Part shown: one piece after another, positions 1-9,113 of the stretch
Layout: each line of letters starts with the position of its first letter
Numbering within the stretch: the stretch's first letter is position 1
Assembly: GCA_019358875.1 (NCBI GenBank)
Contig: JAHHIF010000057.1
Span: forward strand, 1 to 52,780
DNA length: 52,780 bases
Source: Symplocastrum torsivum CPER-KK1
Lineage (GTDB): Bacteria > Cyanobacteriota > Cyanobacteriia > Cyanobacteriales > Coleofasciculaceae
Reading direction: 5' to 3'
Program-made: the position numbers and the translations under genes
Notes under the pieces: model-generated
What the model was told of the DNA's origin: nothing
What the model saw: only the letters and a program-made list of their open reading frames with translations
Database searches by the model: none

Positions 1-75
1 GAGCAGTTAGTGCAAGTCATTAGCTGCTCTTGCCAGTCCTATCCATTTCATCCAATTCATTTTGAAACGCCAATT

Positions 76-107
76 GCGCTCCACTCAGCTTCGCTGAGTC
101 AGAGCGC
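76..107. repeat. Compound hairpin downstream of ileS
   Basis: Nested inverted repeat: outer GCGCTC/GAGCGC arms enclose a 7-bp ACTCAGC/GCTGAGT stem with a TTC loop. No T-run follows directly. It could be an intergenic repeat or RNA stabilising element between ileS and whatever lies to the left. A weaker GAGCAG...CTGCTC pair occupies bases 1-29. Confidence 0.5.
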
Positions 108-136
108 TTTAGTCTAAACTCCAGTTAGTTAGTAAG

Positions 137-173
137 AATAAAAAAATTATAGGGTGAGTCTTGCTCACCCTAT
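137..173 (-). terminator. Rho-independent terminator of ileS
   Basis: A perfect 10-bp stem (ATAGGGTGAG/CTCACCCTAT) with a 5-nt loop lies 28 bp past the ileS stop. On the minus strand it is followed by AATTTTTTTATT, the expected U-tract. Confidence 0.85.
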
Positions 174-200
174 GAGGATTTAAGTTGTAGTTGAGGTTAG

Positions 201-3080
201 CTAGAACTCAGCCTTTAATGCAGGAACACAGCGTTCGCATAAGGTGGGGTGTTCTGCTGCTTCGCCAAGGTGGGTTGAGTAGTTCCAGCAGCGATCGCAT
301 TTTTCTCCATCTGCCTTAACCACACCAACTCCCAACGTATCTGACTGGAAGCTGTACTTGGCTTCTGCTAGAGCCTCAGGAGAATCTAATAGTTCCACCT
401 GAGAAGCAAGCAAGAGATAACGCAGTTCATCAATATGATTACCGTCACTCAAGCTATCTTGCGGATTGAGTGCTGCTAATTGCTGGCTCAACTCGCTATC
501 TGGCACGTAAAGTAACACCTTGGCATCCAAAGAAGAACCAATTATCTTCTCTGTTCGTGCCTGTTCTAGCACCTTATTGACTTCCGTGCGGATAGTCCGC
601 AACTTCTGCCAGAGTGTTGCCAGTTCAGGTTTATGCCATTGCTCCTCTAATTTCACCCAACCTGATTCAAACACAGATTTATAGGGGGTTTGGTAGGGGA
701 GATATTGCCAGATGTCTTCTGCCATGTGGCATAGAACTGGTGCGATCGCTCGTGCTAAATTTTCTACTGCGATCGCCAACACCGTCTGACAACTACGACG
801 GCGAGGCGAGTTTAAATCGCTGATATAAAGCCTATCTTTGGCAATATCCAGATAGAAGTTCGACAAGTCAACTACGCAGAAGTTCTGCACAGTCTGGAAA
901 AAGCGGAAGAACTGATAACTCTCAAACGCTTCCGTGACTTCCCCAAATACCTCCGTCATCCGATGGAGCATATAGCGGTCTAATTCGGGAAGCTGCTCAT
1001 AAGGCACTGTATGCTTGGCTGGGTCAAAGTCGTGTAGATTTCCTAAGAGGAAACGCGCCGTATTGCGGATTTTGCCCCTAATATCCCCTAGTTGCTTGAA
1101 GATATTCTTGCTTTGGGCAATATCGGAGGAATAGTCTGCCGAAGAAACCCACAAGCGCAAGACATCCGCTCCATAGGGTGGTTCTTCTTTCTGGTTCTTG
1201 CCACCCTCAATTACCACAGCGGGGTCAATTCCATTGCCCAGTGATTTACTCATCTTGCGTCCCTGTTCATCCACCAAAAAGCCGTGGGTTAGGACAGTTT
1301 TGTAAGGAGCAATGTCATTTGTAGCAACGCTAGTGAGCAAACTGGACTGGAACCAGCCTCGGTGTTGGTCTGACCCTTCTAGATACAAATCTACGGGATA
1401 CTGTAAATTTTCTCGCTGTTTTGCCACGGCTGCCCAAGAGGAACCGGAGTCAAACCAGACATCCATTGTGTCCATACCTTTGCGGTATGACTTGCCATTA
1501 TTACGATGTTGTTCGGGCAACAGTTCTTCTACTGAGAGTTCCCACCAAGCATCTGAGCCTTTTTCTGCAAAAATAGCTTGAACGTGGGCGATCGTTTCTT
1601 GGGTTAGTAGGGGTTCGTTGCTTTCTTCGTCGTAGAATACCGGAATTGGGACACCCCAATTGCGCTGGCGGGAGATACACCAATCTGAGCGATCGCTTAC
1701 CATTGACGTGATGCGGTTTTCGCCTTGAGTGGGAACCCAGTTTACGGATTTGATTGATTTGAGTGCCTCATCCCGGAATCCCTCAACGCTTGCAAACCAC
1801 TGTTCCGTTGCCCGGAAAATCGTCGGTTTTTTCGTGCGCCAGTCATAAGGATACTTATGACCGTAAGCCTCCTCCTTAAGCAAGGCACCTGCTTCAAGCA
1901 TTGCCTGAATGATTGCCTCATTGGCATCCTTAAGTACATTTAAGCCAGCAAACTGTCCGGCTTCTGCGGTAAGATTTCCGCGATCGTCCACAGGTGAGAG
2001 AATCGGCAAGCCATACCGCTGACCGACTATATAATCTTCTTGACCGTGACCAGGGGCCGTGTGTACTAATCCTGTACCTGACTCGGTGGTGACGTAATCG
2101 CCACCAATTACAACCTCACTCTCGCGGTCAAACAGTGGATGCTTGTAGGTGCTATGTTCCAACACCCGTCCTGGCATAGTCGCTTTCACTCTCAGCGGAG
2201 TGCCAAGCTTTTCAGACAGCCGTTCCACCAAATCCGCTGCAACAATTAGGTATTTAGCTGGGGTTTCTGTGCCAACTTGAACCACGGCATAGTTGAGTTC
2301 AGGATTAACCGCAACTGCCAGGTTGCCGGGAAGCGTCCAGGGTGTTGTCGTCCAGATTGCTACTCCCAAGTTCGGCCCAAATGGCTCCAATATCTCTTTC
2401 ACGGCTGGCGCTGGCTTGGTCATTGTGAACGCCGCATAGATGCTGCGCGAGGTATGCCCTTCTGGATACTCCAACTCCGCTTCTGCCAAAGCTGTTTGGG
2501 AACTCGGACTCCAGTGAACGGGCTTCAACCCGCGATAGATGTAGCCCTTCAAGACCATCTGACCAAACACACCGATTTGAGCCGCTTCATACTCTGGGTT
2601 CATCGTCAGGTAAGGATGCTCCCAGTCGCCCCAAACGCCGTAGCGCTTGAAACCTTGGCGCTGCTCATCTACGGCTTTGAGCGCAAAGTTACGCGCTTTA
2701 TGACGAAGTTTCAGAGGTGTTAACTGCTCCCGCTCCTCTGACTTCATGTTTTGCAGGACTTTTAGCTCAATTGGCAAGCCGTGACAATCCCAACCGGGGA
2801 CGTAGCGAACCTTGCGCCCCCGCAGCAGTTGGTATTTGTTGATGATGTCCTTGAGGATTTTATTCAGGGCGTGACCCAGATGCAGAGAACCATTTGCGTA
2901 GGGCGGGCCGTCGTGCAAAATGAAAATCTCACCGGGATTGTTCTGTGACAGTTTCTCGTAAATCTGGTTTTCTTTCCAAAACTTTTGCAGTTCGGGTTCG
3001 CGCTTAATCGCGTTCGCCCGCATATCAAATTTGGTTTTGAGTAGATTGACGGTATCTTTGTAAGATTTTGCTTCTGTCAC
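201..3080 (-). CDS. ileS: Isoleucyl-tRNA synthetase
   Basis: Cytoplasmic class I aminoacyl-tRNA synthetase that charges tRNA-Ile with isoleucine. Seen: the HIGH-type signature HLGH within HDGPPYANGSLHLGH near residue 60; the CP1 editing region with TTTPWTLPGN and a GHGQEDY stretch; the KMSKS loop (RKMSKSLGN); an anticodon-binding region; and a C-terminal zinc finger (CDRCWNYS...CERC) typical of bacterial IleS. The length of 959 aa is normal. Translation starts at a GTG, since no ATG precedes the conserved YKDTVNLL/FDMRANAIKREPE region. No strong Shine-Dalgarno is visible. It is followed by a clear terminator and is probably transcribed alone. Identification is certain at family level. Confidence 0.98.
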   Translation of the reverse strand: MTEAKSYKDTVNLLKTKFDMRANAIKREPELQKFWKENQIYEKLSQNNPGEIFILHDGPPYANGSLHLGHALNKILKDIINKYQLLRGRKVRYVPGWDCHGLPIELKVLQNMKSEEREQLTPLKLRHKARNFALKAVDEQRQGFKRYGVWGDWEHPYLTMNPEYEAAQIGVFGQMVLKGYIYRGLKPVHWSPSSQTALAEAELEYPEGHTSRSIYAAFTMTKPAPAVKEILEPFGPNLGVAIWTTTPWTLPGNLAVAVNPELNYAVVQVGTETPAKYLIVAADLVERLSEKLGTPLRVKATMPGRVLEHSTYKHPLFDRESEVVIGGDYVTTESGTGLVHTAPGHGQEDYIVGQRYGLPILSPVDDRGNLTAEAGQFAGLNVLKDANEAIIQAMLEAGALLKEEAYGHKYPYDWRTKKPTIFRATEQWFASVEGFRDEALKSIKSVNWVPTQGENRITSMVSDRSDWCISRQRNWGVPIPVFYDEESNEPLLTQETIAHVQAIFAEKGSDAWWELSVEELLPEQHRNNGKSYRKGMDTMDVWFDSGSSWAAVAKQRENLQYPVDLYLEGSDQHRGWFQSSLLTSVATNDIAPYKTVLTHGFLVDEQGRKMSKSLGNGIDPAVVIEGGKNQKEEPPYGADVLRLWVSSADYSSDIAQSKNIFKQLGDIRGKIRNTARFLLGNLHDFDPAKHTVPYEQLPELDRYMLHRMTEVFGEVTEAFESYQFFRFFQTVQNFCVVDLSNFYLDIAKDRLYISDLNSPRRRSCQTVLAIAVENLARAIAPVLCHMAEDIWQYLPYQTPYKSVFESGWVKLEEQWHKPELATLWQKLRTIRTEVNKVLEQARTEKIIGSSLDAKVLLYVPDSELSQQLAALNPQDSLSDGNHIDELRYLLLASQVELLDSPEALAEAKYSFQSDTLGVGVVKADGEKCDRCWNYSTHLGEAAEHPTLCERCVPALKAEF

Positions 3081-3146
3081 AGTCGCACAGGGAAGAATTG
3101 TGAAGGTATATTCATACTATTCTATCCCTGAGAAACCCCAAGGTTT

Positions 3147-3974
3147 TCAAGTTGCCGTTGGCGGATTTTCTGGATCGATGGGAACAGCTTCGATCGAAGC
3201 CGTTGTTTCTGATTCTGCAAGTCTATCTTCAGGGTCTCCTGGTCCCGGTGGTTCAGCAGGTGGAGCGAGTTCCACTTCGGGAATGATTTCTTCTATTGGT
3301 GTCACTGCCTCTGTACTTGAGTGCGGTGCCTCAGAAGTAGCGGAGTTTTGGGCAGCTTCTACTAGTTCCGGGTCTGGCGGATTCGGGCGAACAAGTTCAG
3401 GAGACTCTGACATTTCAGTGTCAGCCGTCGCTGGTTCCTCTTCTACAGGATTTACCTCAGCCACCTCAGCAACAGGAGTATTCGCTTCTTTTGGTGTGCT
3501 ATCAGTCTGGGGCGTAGTCTTATCAACCACCGTCACGATAGGAGAACTTGCCCTAGCCTCGGCTGATGGCTGGGTTGTTTGCGTTTCCGGTGTGCTTTTG
3601 CTACGACTCTTAAAAAAGCCTGTGACTTGATTGAGTAGCCCTTGAGGTTGCCCAGATGGTGAGATATTTTTTAGCTTCTCGGTCAGTTCCCCTTGACTGG
3701 GGACTGGGGTTTGTTGCTCTGACGGGATCAACTCTCGCCGCAATGTCAAGGTTTGCCAACCAAACCAACCCAATAGCGCTACACTTGCCATTTGACCTAA
3801 GAGAACGCCGCCTGTAATGCGTCCAGCGCACACCCATAAAACCAGGGCATAAAATAATCCGACTGCACTCCAGGCAAAGTCTTCTTTGCGATGAACTTCT
3901 GGAAAAAAGAAAGCTGCCATGTATATGGCAAAGCTACCAAGACCGACGACCAACGCTAGGACGTATGCCAACAT
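3147..3974 (-). CDS. Ycf66 family protein
   Basis: Membrane protein of the Ycf66 family, found in cyanobacteria and some plastids, with no settled function. The first 80 residues (MLAYVLALVVGLGSFAIY...) hold about three hydrophobic segments and the conserved GRITGGVLLGQM stretch. The remaining ~190 residues are a low-complexity Pro/Glu/Ser/Thr-rich tail (PPDPELVEAAQ, EEEPATADTEM) that probably stays disordered. I chose the ATG at 3974 because AAGGAG lies 10 bases upstream; an upstream in-frame TTG at 4040 would add 22 polar residues unlike the family. The gene lies upstream of ileS on the same strand, 66 bp away, so co-transcription is possible. Confidence 0.85.
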   Translation of the reverse strand: MLAYVLALVVGLGSFAIYMAAFFFPEVHRKEDFAWSAVGLFYALVLWVCAGRITGGVLLGQMASVALLGWFGWQTLTLRRELIPSEQQTPVPSQGELTEKLKNISPSGQPQGLLNQVTGFFKSRSKSTPETQTTQPSAEARASSPIVTVVDKTTPQTDSTPKEANTPVAEVAEVNPVEEEPATADTEMSESPELVRPNPPDPELVEAAQNSATSEAPHSSTEAVTPIEEIIPEVELAPPAEPPGPGDPEDRLAESETTASIEAVPIDPENPPTAT

Positions 3975-4209
3975 TTTGTGGGTACTCCTTACTGTGTCTT
4001 TGTTTCTAATTTTGGCGCGAAACTGTTTGTTTAAATACAAATACCCGTGAATCAGTTCTCAAAAGCCGCTGTCATTTTTAATTTCCTCGGATATTACTTC
4101 TGAATTGCAGACTCTTAATCTATTTTTTACGGGACTCCTGCGGGGATCGGGCTACCCTGTAGGTGAATTGAACCGTACTACAAGTTAAGCAGAGTTCGAC
4201 GAGAGTTTT

Positions 4210-5658
4210 ATGACACAACCAAGCTTCGGTGTAATTGGTTTAGCCGTTATGGGTGAAAACCTGGCGCTCAATGTAGAACGTAACGGTTTCCCGATCGCCG
4301 TTTATAACCGTACTGCTGCCGTTACCCAGAGGTTTATGGCGGAGCGGGCACAGGGAAAGAATGTCAAGGATACCTATTCTATTGAAGAATTTGTTCAAGC
4401 CCTAGCGCGACCCCGCAAAATTTTGGTGATGGTAAAAGCGGGTGCGCCAGTGGATGCAGTAATTGCCCAGCTCAAACCCTTCCTAGAGCCTGGGGATATG
4501 CTCATTGACGGCGGTAACTCCCTCTACACCGATACAGAACGACGTACCAAAGAACTAGAAGCTAGCAACTTTGGATTTGTTGGTATGGGTGTGAGTGGCG
4601 GTGAAGAAGGCGCACTCAATGGCCCTAGCCTGATGCCTGGAGGCACAGATACGGCTTATGGAGAATTAGCACCGATTCTGACCAGAATTGCGGCTCAGGT
4701 GGATGATGGTCCCTGTGTTACCTATATTGGTCCGGGTGGCGCAGGTCACTACGTCAAGATGGTACATAACGGGATTGAGTACGGTGATATGCAGCTAATT
4801 GCAGAAGCCTACGACTTACTCAAGAGTGCTGTAGGGCTAGACCATAAGCAGTTGCATGAGGTCTTCGCTGAATGGAATACTACTGATGAACTCAACTCAT
4901 TTTTGATTGAGATTACAGCCGATATTTTCAACTTCATTGACCCAGACACAAATTTACCTCTGGTGGAGGTCATTCAAGATGCCGCAGGGCAAAAAGGAAC
5001 CGGACGCTGGACAGTGCAGAGCGCTTTTGAGCTAGCTGTGCCAATTCCAACCATGACAGCGGCGGTCAATGCCAGGGTGGTGTCGTTCTACAAAGAGCAG
5101 CGAGTCGCCGCATCTAAGCTCCTGACAGGTCCCACGGGTAAGTATGAGGGGGATACTCAGGACTTTATTAACAAGATTCGGGATGCTCTGTACTGCTCGA
5201 AGATCTGTTCCTATGCTCAAGGGATGGAGTTGTTGGCTAAGGCATCAAAAGAGTTTAATTATGACCTTAGCTTGAGTGAATGTGCGCGGATTTGGAAAGG
5301 CGGCTGTATCATTCGTGCTGGTTTCCTGGACAAGATAAAAATGGCTTTTACGCACGACCCACAGTTGCCCAACCTGCTGCTAGCGCCTGAGTTAAAGCAG
5401 AGTATTTTGGATCGGCAAGACGCATGGCGGGAAGTGCTGTCGGTATCCAATAAATTAGGGATTCCCGTTCCTGCGTTTGCCGCGTCGTTGAATTACTTCG
5501 ATAGCTACCGACGCGATCGCCTTCCCCAAAACCTCACCCAAGCACAGCGTGACTACTTCGGCGCTCACACCTACGAGCGTACCGATAAAGAAGGTCTGTT
5601 CCACACAGAATGGACAGCGGTTGATAAGGAATCGCTGCAAACGGGTTCCACCGATTAA
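4210..5658 (+). CDS. gnd: 6-phosphogluconate dehydrogenase, decarboxylating
   Basis: Oxidises 6-phosphogluconate to ribulose 5-phosphate plus CO2 with NADP+, the last oxidative pentose-phosphate step, a main source of NADPH in cyanobacteria in the dark. Seen: an N-terminal Rossmann fold with GLAVMGENLALN (residues ~10-21); the substrate loop GVSGGEEGALNGPS; the catalytic-helix signature KMVHNGIEYGDMQ; and a C-terminal all-helical domain ending in the usual RxDxxG-like tail (YERTDKEGLFHTEW). 482 aa is the usual length for the long bacterial form. It is monocistronic by context: its neighbours are on the opposite strand and a strong hairpin follows. Confidence 0.97.
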   Translation: MTQPSFGVIGLAVMGENLALNVERNGFPIAVYNRTAAVTQRFMAERAQGKNVKDTYSIEEFVQALARPRKILVMVKAGAPVDAVIAQLKPFLEPGDMLIDGGNSLYTDTERRTKELEASNFGFVGMGVSGGEEGALNGPSLMPGGTDTAYGELAPILTRIAAQVDDGPCVTYIGPGGAGHYVKMVHNGIEYGDMQLIAEAYDLLKSAVGLDHKQLHEVFAEWNTTDELNSFLIEITADIFNFIDPDTNLPLVEVIQDAAGQKGTGRWTVQSAFELAVPIPTMTAAVNARVVSFYKEQRVAASKLLTGPTGKYEGDTQDFINKIRDALYCSKICSYAQGMELLAKASKEFNYDLSLSECARIWKGGCIIRAGFLDKIKMAFTHDPQLPNLLLAPELKQSILDRQDAWREVLSVSNKLGIPVPAFAASLNYFDSYRRDRLPQNLTQAQRDYFGAHTYERTDKEGLFHTEWTAVDKESLQTGSTD

Positions 5659-5713
5659 TCGGATTGCTATCTCTTCGTAACCAACGACGTTAAGCAATTG
5701 AATCTTGATAAAT

Positions 5714-5751
5714 CAGTTCAAGGCACTCCTTGTGGGTGCCTTGAATTGTTT
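5714..5751. terminator. Convergent terminator between gnd and the Hpt gene
   Basis: A perfect 10-bp stem TTCAAGGCAC/GTGCCTTGAA, extendable by CA/TG, with a 9-nt loop, is followed by TTGTTT on the plus strand. It sits between convergent genes and may act in both directions. Confidence 0.75.
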
Positions 5752-5762
5752 ATGAATACAGC

Positions 5763-6104
5763 TCAAAGTAGCCAGTTTTCCAGAAAATCCTTAACCTTCT
5801 CTAGTTGGTCTTCTAAAGCTTCAAGTCGCTCTGTTGCACCTTCCAAGGTTTTTTCTCGTGCCTGTCGCTCTAGTTGCGCGGCAACCTCTGGCATCATAAA
5901 TACACCGACGTTTGCACTTGCCCCTCTAATGCGGTGGGCTTGCTGCTCAATTGTGAGAAAATCTTGTACTTGCAGGGCAAGGCGTATCTGTTCTAGTCCG
6001 GGTTGAGCATTCTTAACAAACATTTGCACAAGTCGCTGTTGAAAGGCAACTTTGCCCTGAGATATAGCATTTAGGCGCTCTAAATCCAGAGGTGTTTCGT
6101 TCAT
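5763..6104 (-). CDS. Stand-alone Hpt (histidine phosphotransfer) protein
   Basis: Small cytoplasmic all-helical protein of 113 aa matching the Hpt fold. The phosphorylatable His lies in HRIRGASANVG (residues ~58-68), which fits the H-x-I/L-K/R-G-S/A family motif, and it is flanked by amphipathic helices. Hpt proteins relay phosphoryl groups between the receiver of a hybrid kinase and a response regulator. No hybrid kinase or multi-domain partner is adjacent; the nearest single receiver is at 8150. It lies 41 bp downstream of an aldo/keto reductase on the same strand, so it may share that transcript, but no functional link is evident. Confidence 0.85.
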   Translation of the reverse strand: MNETPLDLERLNAISQGKVAFQQRLVQMFVKNAQPGLEQIRLALQVQDFLTIEQQAHRIRGASANVGVFMMPEVAAQLERQAREKTLEGATERLEALEDQLEKVKDFLENWLL

Positions 6105-6145
6105 GCGAAAAGCCGAGGGCTGAACTTCGCCAATTACACAACAGC

Positions 6146-7018
6146 TTATGAGGAGGTTTCCTGGTCTATTTTCCTCACTTCTGCTTCAGAAAGCTTCACC
6201 TCACTAGCATGGAGGGAGTCGTCTATACTAGACAATTTGCTGGCTCCAGGGATAGGGACGATGCAGGGTGACTTCGCCAGCAACCACGCCAGAACAATTT
6301 GATATACCGAAACGCCTTTTTCTTTAGCCAACTGGGCAATTACAGCAATATCTTCTAACTTGCTAACTCGACGGCTTCCACCTAGTGGACTCCAAGGGAA
6401 AAATGTCAATCCTTCAGTTTCGCAATACTCCAAAACGCCATCCGATTCTGGCTGCCGATTCCAAGGGTTGTATTGATTCTGAACGGAGACAATTTCAACA
6501 ACGTCACGAGCTTGCTTAATTTGCTCAACTGAAAAGTTAGAAACCCCGACAAATCGAATTAGCCCCTCATCCACTGCCTCTTTTGCTGGTGCGAGTGCTT
6601 CCTCAATCGTATAGTTTGGGTCAGGGGCGTGGTATTGCCAAACATCAATTGGTTTTGTCCCACCCAATGCTTCAAAGCTAACGCGGATTGTCTGCCGCAG
6701 ATGGTCAGGATTACCGTTGCGTGTCCAACTGCCATTCGGACGCATTAAGCCACCCTTTGTAGCAACAGTCACTTGGCTTATGTCCCCCTGATACTGCTGA
6801 AGTGCTTTGCAGATAAGTCGTTCGTTGTGGTGCTTGTCGGACTCATCCTGACAGTAAGAGTCTGCGGTGTCGATGAGGGTTACGCCTAGGTCGAGTGCTT
6901 TATGGATAACGTTGATTGCTTGCGATTCTGGCGGTCTGCCACTCAAGGACATCGGCATCCCACCAAGTCCGATCGCGCTGATGGTGACACCAGTGCTTCC
7001 AAGCTGTTTCGTTTCCAT
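6146..7018 (-). CDS. Aldo/keto reductase
   Basis: NADPH-dependent carbonyl reductase of the AKR superfamily, (beta/alpha)8 barrel, 290 aa from the ATG at 7018. The catalytic tetrad is visible: Asp and Tyr in LIDTADSY, Lys in TKGG, His in QYHAPDP. The C-terminal IPGASKLSSIDD fits the cofactor phosphate-binding region. The sequence starts like family members at METKQLGSTGVTISAIGLGG. A TTG ten codons upstream is possible but gives a non-family extension. The substrate cannot be inferred. The following Hpt gene is 41 bp away on the same strand. Confidence 0.92.
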   Translation of the reverse strand: METKQLGSTGVTISAIGLGGMPMSLSGRPPESQAINVIHKALDLGVTLIDTADSYCQDESDKHHNERLICKALQQYQGDISQVTVATKGGLMRPNGSWTRNGNPDHLRQTIRVSFEALGGTKPIDVWQYHAPDPNYTIEEALAPAKEAVDEGLIRFVGVSNFSVEQIKQARDVVEIVSVQNQYNPWNRQPESDGVLEYCETEGLTFFPWSPLGGSRRVSKLEDIAVIAQLAKEKGVSVYQIVLAWLLAKSPCIVPIPGASKLSSIDDSLHASEVKLSEAEVRKIDQETSS

Positions 7019-7153
7019 TGGTTTAACCTTGTCTTTGTTTCTCTTCAATTAATTACAGAACGCGAACAAAGAATCTTCTGTCTGAATGATTAATTCAATT
7101 GCTCTTGTTGGAGCTTCGCGCTCGGATTTATACCTTAGTTCTAGTTAGGGAAG

Positions 7154-7196
7154 AAGAGGCTGGAGAGTTGTTGCTATTCTTGCTCTCTAGCCTCTT
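7154..7196 (-). terminator. Long hairpin after the ABC-2 permease gene
   Basis: A 14-bp stem (AAGAGGCTGGAGAG with CTCTCTAGCCTCTT, one G-T pair) around a 15-nt loop starts 11 bp past the permease stop. On the minus strand the tail is pyrimidine-rich (CTTCCC) rather than a pure U-run, so termination is likely but not certain. Confidence 0.6.
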
Positions 7197-7206
7197 TTGA
7201 CCAGGT

Positions 7207-7989
7207 TTAGCTGGAAGCGCTGGTATAAAAACGTAGTGCAAACCGCCAGAAGATGCCGGAAACGAGCAATAATCCTAACGCCAAGGCACCTGCACCGACT
7301 AGCCAAACAACCTGACTACGACCCAATATCGCTTCAGCAGGTACAGTCGTCAGGAATGCTACTGGCACTATAAAAGTAAAGAAGAATTGGTAACTAGCCG
7401 GATAGGCAACCATCGGAAATCGACCTGCTTCCAATAACCCCCGAAGTACTTCAGTAACGTTGTAGATTTTGACAAACCAAATACTGGTAGCTCCTAACAT
7501 AAACCAGAGGCTATAGAGGCTGATGATGCCAAAAAAGATCGGGATGGCACTGATTAGGTAATTATTGAGTCCCAAACCAAGCTGTGATCCAGCATAGGCA
7601 ATCAGCACGACCCCAAAGATTAAATCTGGCATTCCCCACGGGGATATGCTGCGAGAGGAAAGCCAGAACTGGCTACTGATAGGCTTGAGGAGGACAAAGT
7701 CTAATGTACCTTGCTGGACGTGTCCAACAATGCGGTTTAGATTGGGGACGAGGAACGTTGCCGAAACGCCTTGAAGTAGAGTAAATATACCTAATATTAC
7801 TAACGCTTCTTCCCAGCTCCAGCCTTGAAACGTGTAGCCAGTACGGTAAAACAAGAATAGCCCAAATAGGCTGCCTGTAAGGTTTCCCAAACTGCTTAAA
7901 GAGGCAATAAGGAAGTTGAGCCGATATTCTAGCTCGGCTGCGATCGCAGTAGTCCAAAATAGCTTTAGTACCTGTATGTATCGTTTCAT
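7207..7989 (-). CDS. ABC-2 family transporter permease
   Basis: Integral inner-membrane protein of 260 aa with about six hydrophobic segments. It fits the ABC-2 permease group whose members begin with a Lys/Arg-rich end and an EYRLNFLIASLSS helix and carry a QQGTLDFVLLKPIS stretch after the second segment. Such permeases export lipids, polysaccharides or drugs with a separate ATPase. No ATP-binding subunit or second permease lies next to it, so the partner is encoded elsewhere and the substrate is unknown. Start is the ATG at 7989; no clear ribosome-binding site is visible. Confidence 0.85.
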   Translation of the reverse strand: MKRYIQVLKLFWTTAIAAELEYRLNFLIASLSSLGNLTGSLFGLFLFYRTGYTFQGWSWEEALVILGIFTLLQGVSATFLVPNLNRIVGHVQQGTLDFVLLKPISSQFWLSSRSISPWGMPDLIFGVVLIAYAGSQLGLGLNNYLISAIPIFFGIISLYSLWFMLGATSIWFVKIYNVTEVLRGLLEAGRFPMVAYPASYQFFFTFIVPVAFLTTVPAEAILGRSQVVWLVGAGALALGLLLVSGIFWRFALRFYTSASS

Positions 7990-8149
7990 AATTATTTTTT
8001 AAGGAAGTGTGCTTGCAATCACTGCTTACTCAAGAGGGTTTGGTTAAGGATGGCGGTGGTCAGAATTATAGATTTAATCGAAGTTAGATTACTTCGGGCA
8101 TTGCTAGTTACGCTCCCTCTCCATAGATAAAGCAGTTAAAGCCAAGCTA

Positions 8150-8527
8150 ATGAAGAAGATTCTGGTAGTAGAAGACGAACTTTTTATCCGAGAAAACCTG
8201 ATCGAACTCTTAGAGATTGAGGGTTTTTGTTGCTTCGGTGCTGAGAATGGTGAAGTTGGCGTGCAGTTAGCAAAAGAACATCAGCCAGATTTGATTCTCT
8301 GCGATGTGATGATGCCTGAACTGGATGGTTATGGTGTCCTAGAAGTCCTGCGCCAAGATTCAACCACCGCAGCGATTCCTTTTATGTTCCTCACCGCTAG
8401 TGCCGATCGCACCAATCTTCAAAAAATTAGAGAGCTGGGATTTAATGAATATATTCTCAAGCCTTTCCATGTCGATAAGTTTTTAGCCACAGTTACCAGT
8501 CGGCTAAAAGACTCCCCAGGCAGCTAA
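8150..8527 (+). CDS. Single-domain response regulator (CheY-like)
   Basis: A 125-aa receiver domain with no output domain. Seen: the acidic pair E8/D9, the phospho-acceptor D52 in LILCDVMMPELDG, the switch region LTASADR, and the conserved Lys in ILKPF near residue 104. Likely a phosphorylation-dependent binding partner or an intermediate in a phosphorelay. No kinase is adjacent; the Hpt protein at 5763 and the CBS histidine kinase at 13615 are the nearest relay proteins, but linkage is only by distance. A strong terminator follows, so it is probably monocistronic. Confidence 0.95.
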   Translation: MKKILVVEDELFIRENLIELLEIEGFCCFGAENGEVGVQLAKEHQPDLILCDVMMPELDGYGVLEVLRQDSTTAAIPFMFLTASADRTNLQKIRELGFNEYILKPFHVDKFLATVTSRLKDSPGS

Positions 8528-8531
8528 ATAT

Positions 8532-8587
8532 AAAGCGGTGGGAAGCCCCTTCCTTCTAGGGAGGGTCATTCCGTCCGCCGCTTTTTT
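8532..8587 (+). terminator. Terminator of the response regulator gene
   Basis: AAAGCGGTGG pairs with CCGCCGCTTT (one G-T) across a ~33-nt apical region that itself can fold, followed by TTTTTTG. It begins 4 bp after the stop codon. Confidence 0.75.
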
Positions 8588-8669
8588 GTTTGTTAAAGAA
8601 TATAAATAACCAATAACACTTTCATTCCACGTCCTTGCTTACGTGGGATAAGTTAAAGGAATATTATTT

Positions 8670-8978
8670 TTGTCTAGACAGCTAATAACCTGCCGGAAGC
8701 ACACTCATAAGAAGCAAAAATGGCGTAATAGCTACCAATTTTACTCAGCGCAAATGAATACAAAACTCCAGGAACCACTAAACCTGGAATGTGAATTGCA
8801 CAAGGCACTGAAGCGAGGAGAAATGCTCTTGCACTATCAACCTAGAGTTGATCTCCACAGTGGGCGTATGATTGCTTTAGAGGCAAATTATTTAGAACTA
8901 GAAGTCACTGAAAGCCTTTTGATGGATGTTGTGGAAAACGAGCAAAATTTCTTGAAGCTAAGCGCAGCCGTTGGCTAA
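8670..8978 (+). pseudogene. Remnant of a GGDEF-EAL cyclic-di-GMP gene
   Basis: The reading frame shows three adjoining pieces of a GGDEF-EAL protein. RNSYQFYSAQMN is the linker that ends a GGDEF domain. LHKALKRGEMLLHYQPRVD through IALEA is the start of an EAL phosphodiesterase domain. LELEVTESLLMD belongs about 75-80 residues further into EAL. The central EAL segment, including metal-binding residues, is missing, and the frame ends shortly after. The GGDEF domain proper is absent upstream. A truncated 75-aa product could start at the ATG at 8754, but it cannot be an active phosphodiesterase. Best read as a decayed gene with an internal deletion. Confidence 0.8.
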
Positions 8979-9113
8979 TTACTTAATAAGACTGAACACC
9001 AAATTTTTATTTTCCTTACTTAGGAGTATTCACAAATTTAATAATTTGTAATAGATTATGAGTAAGATTTACAAATAAATTGTTCTGTACACAACATAAA
9101 GGTGGTGAAGTTT

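Noticed and set aside
2277..2723. 148-codon plus-strand frame inside ileS
   Set aside because: Antisense shadow of a certain gene; composition is not protein-like.
3100..3630. 176-codon plus-strand frame rich in Ser/Gly
   Set aside because: It is the antisense of the Pro/Glu-rich tail of the Ycf66 protein; low complexity explains its openness.
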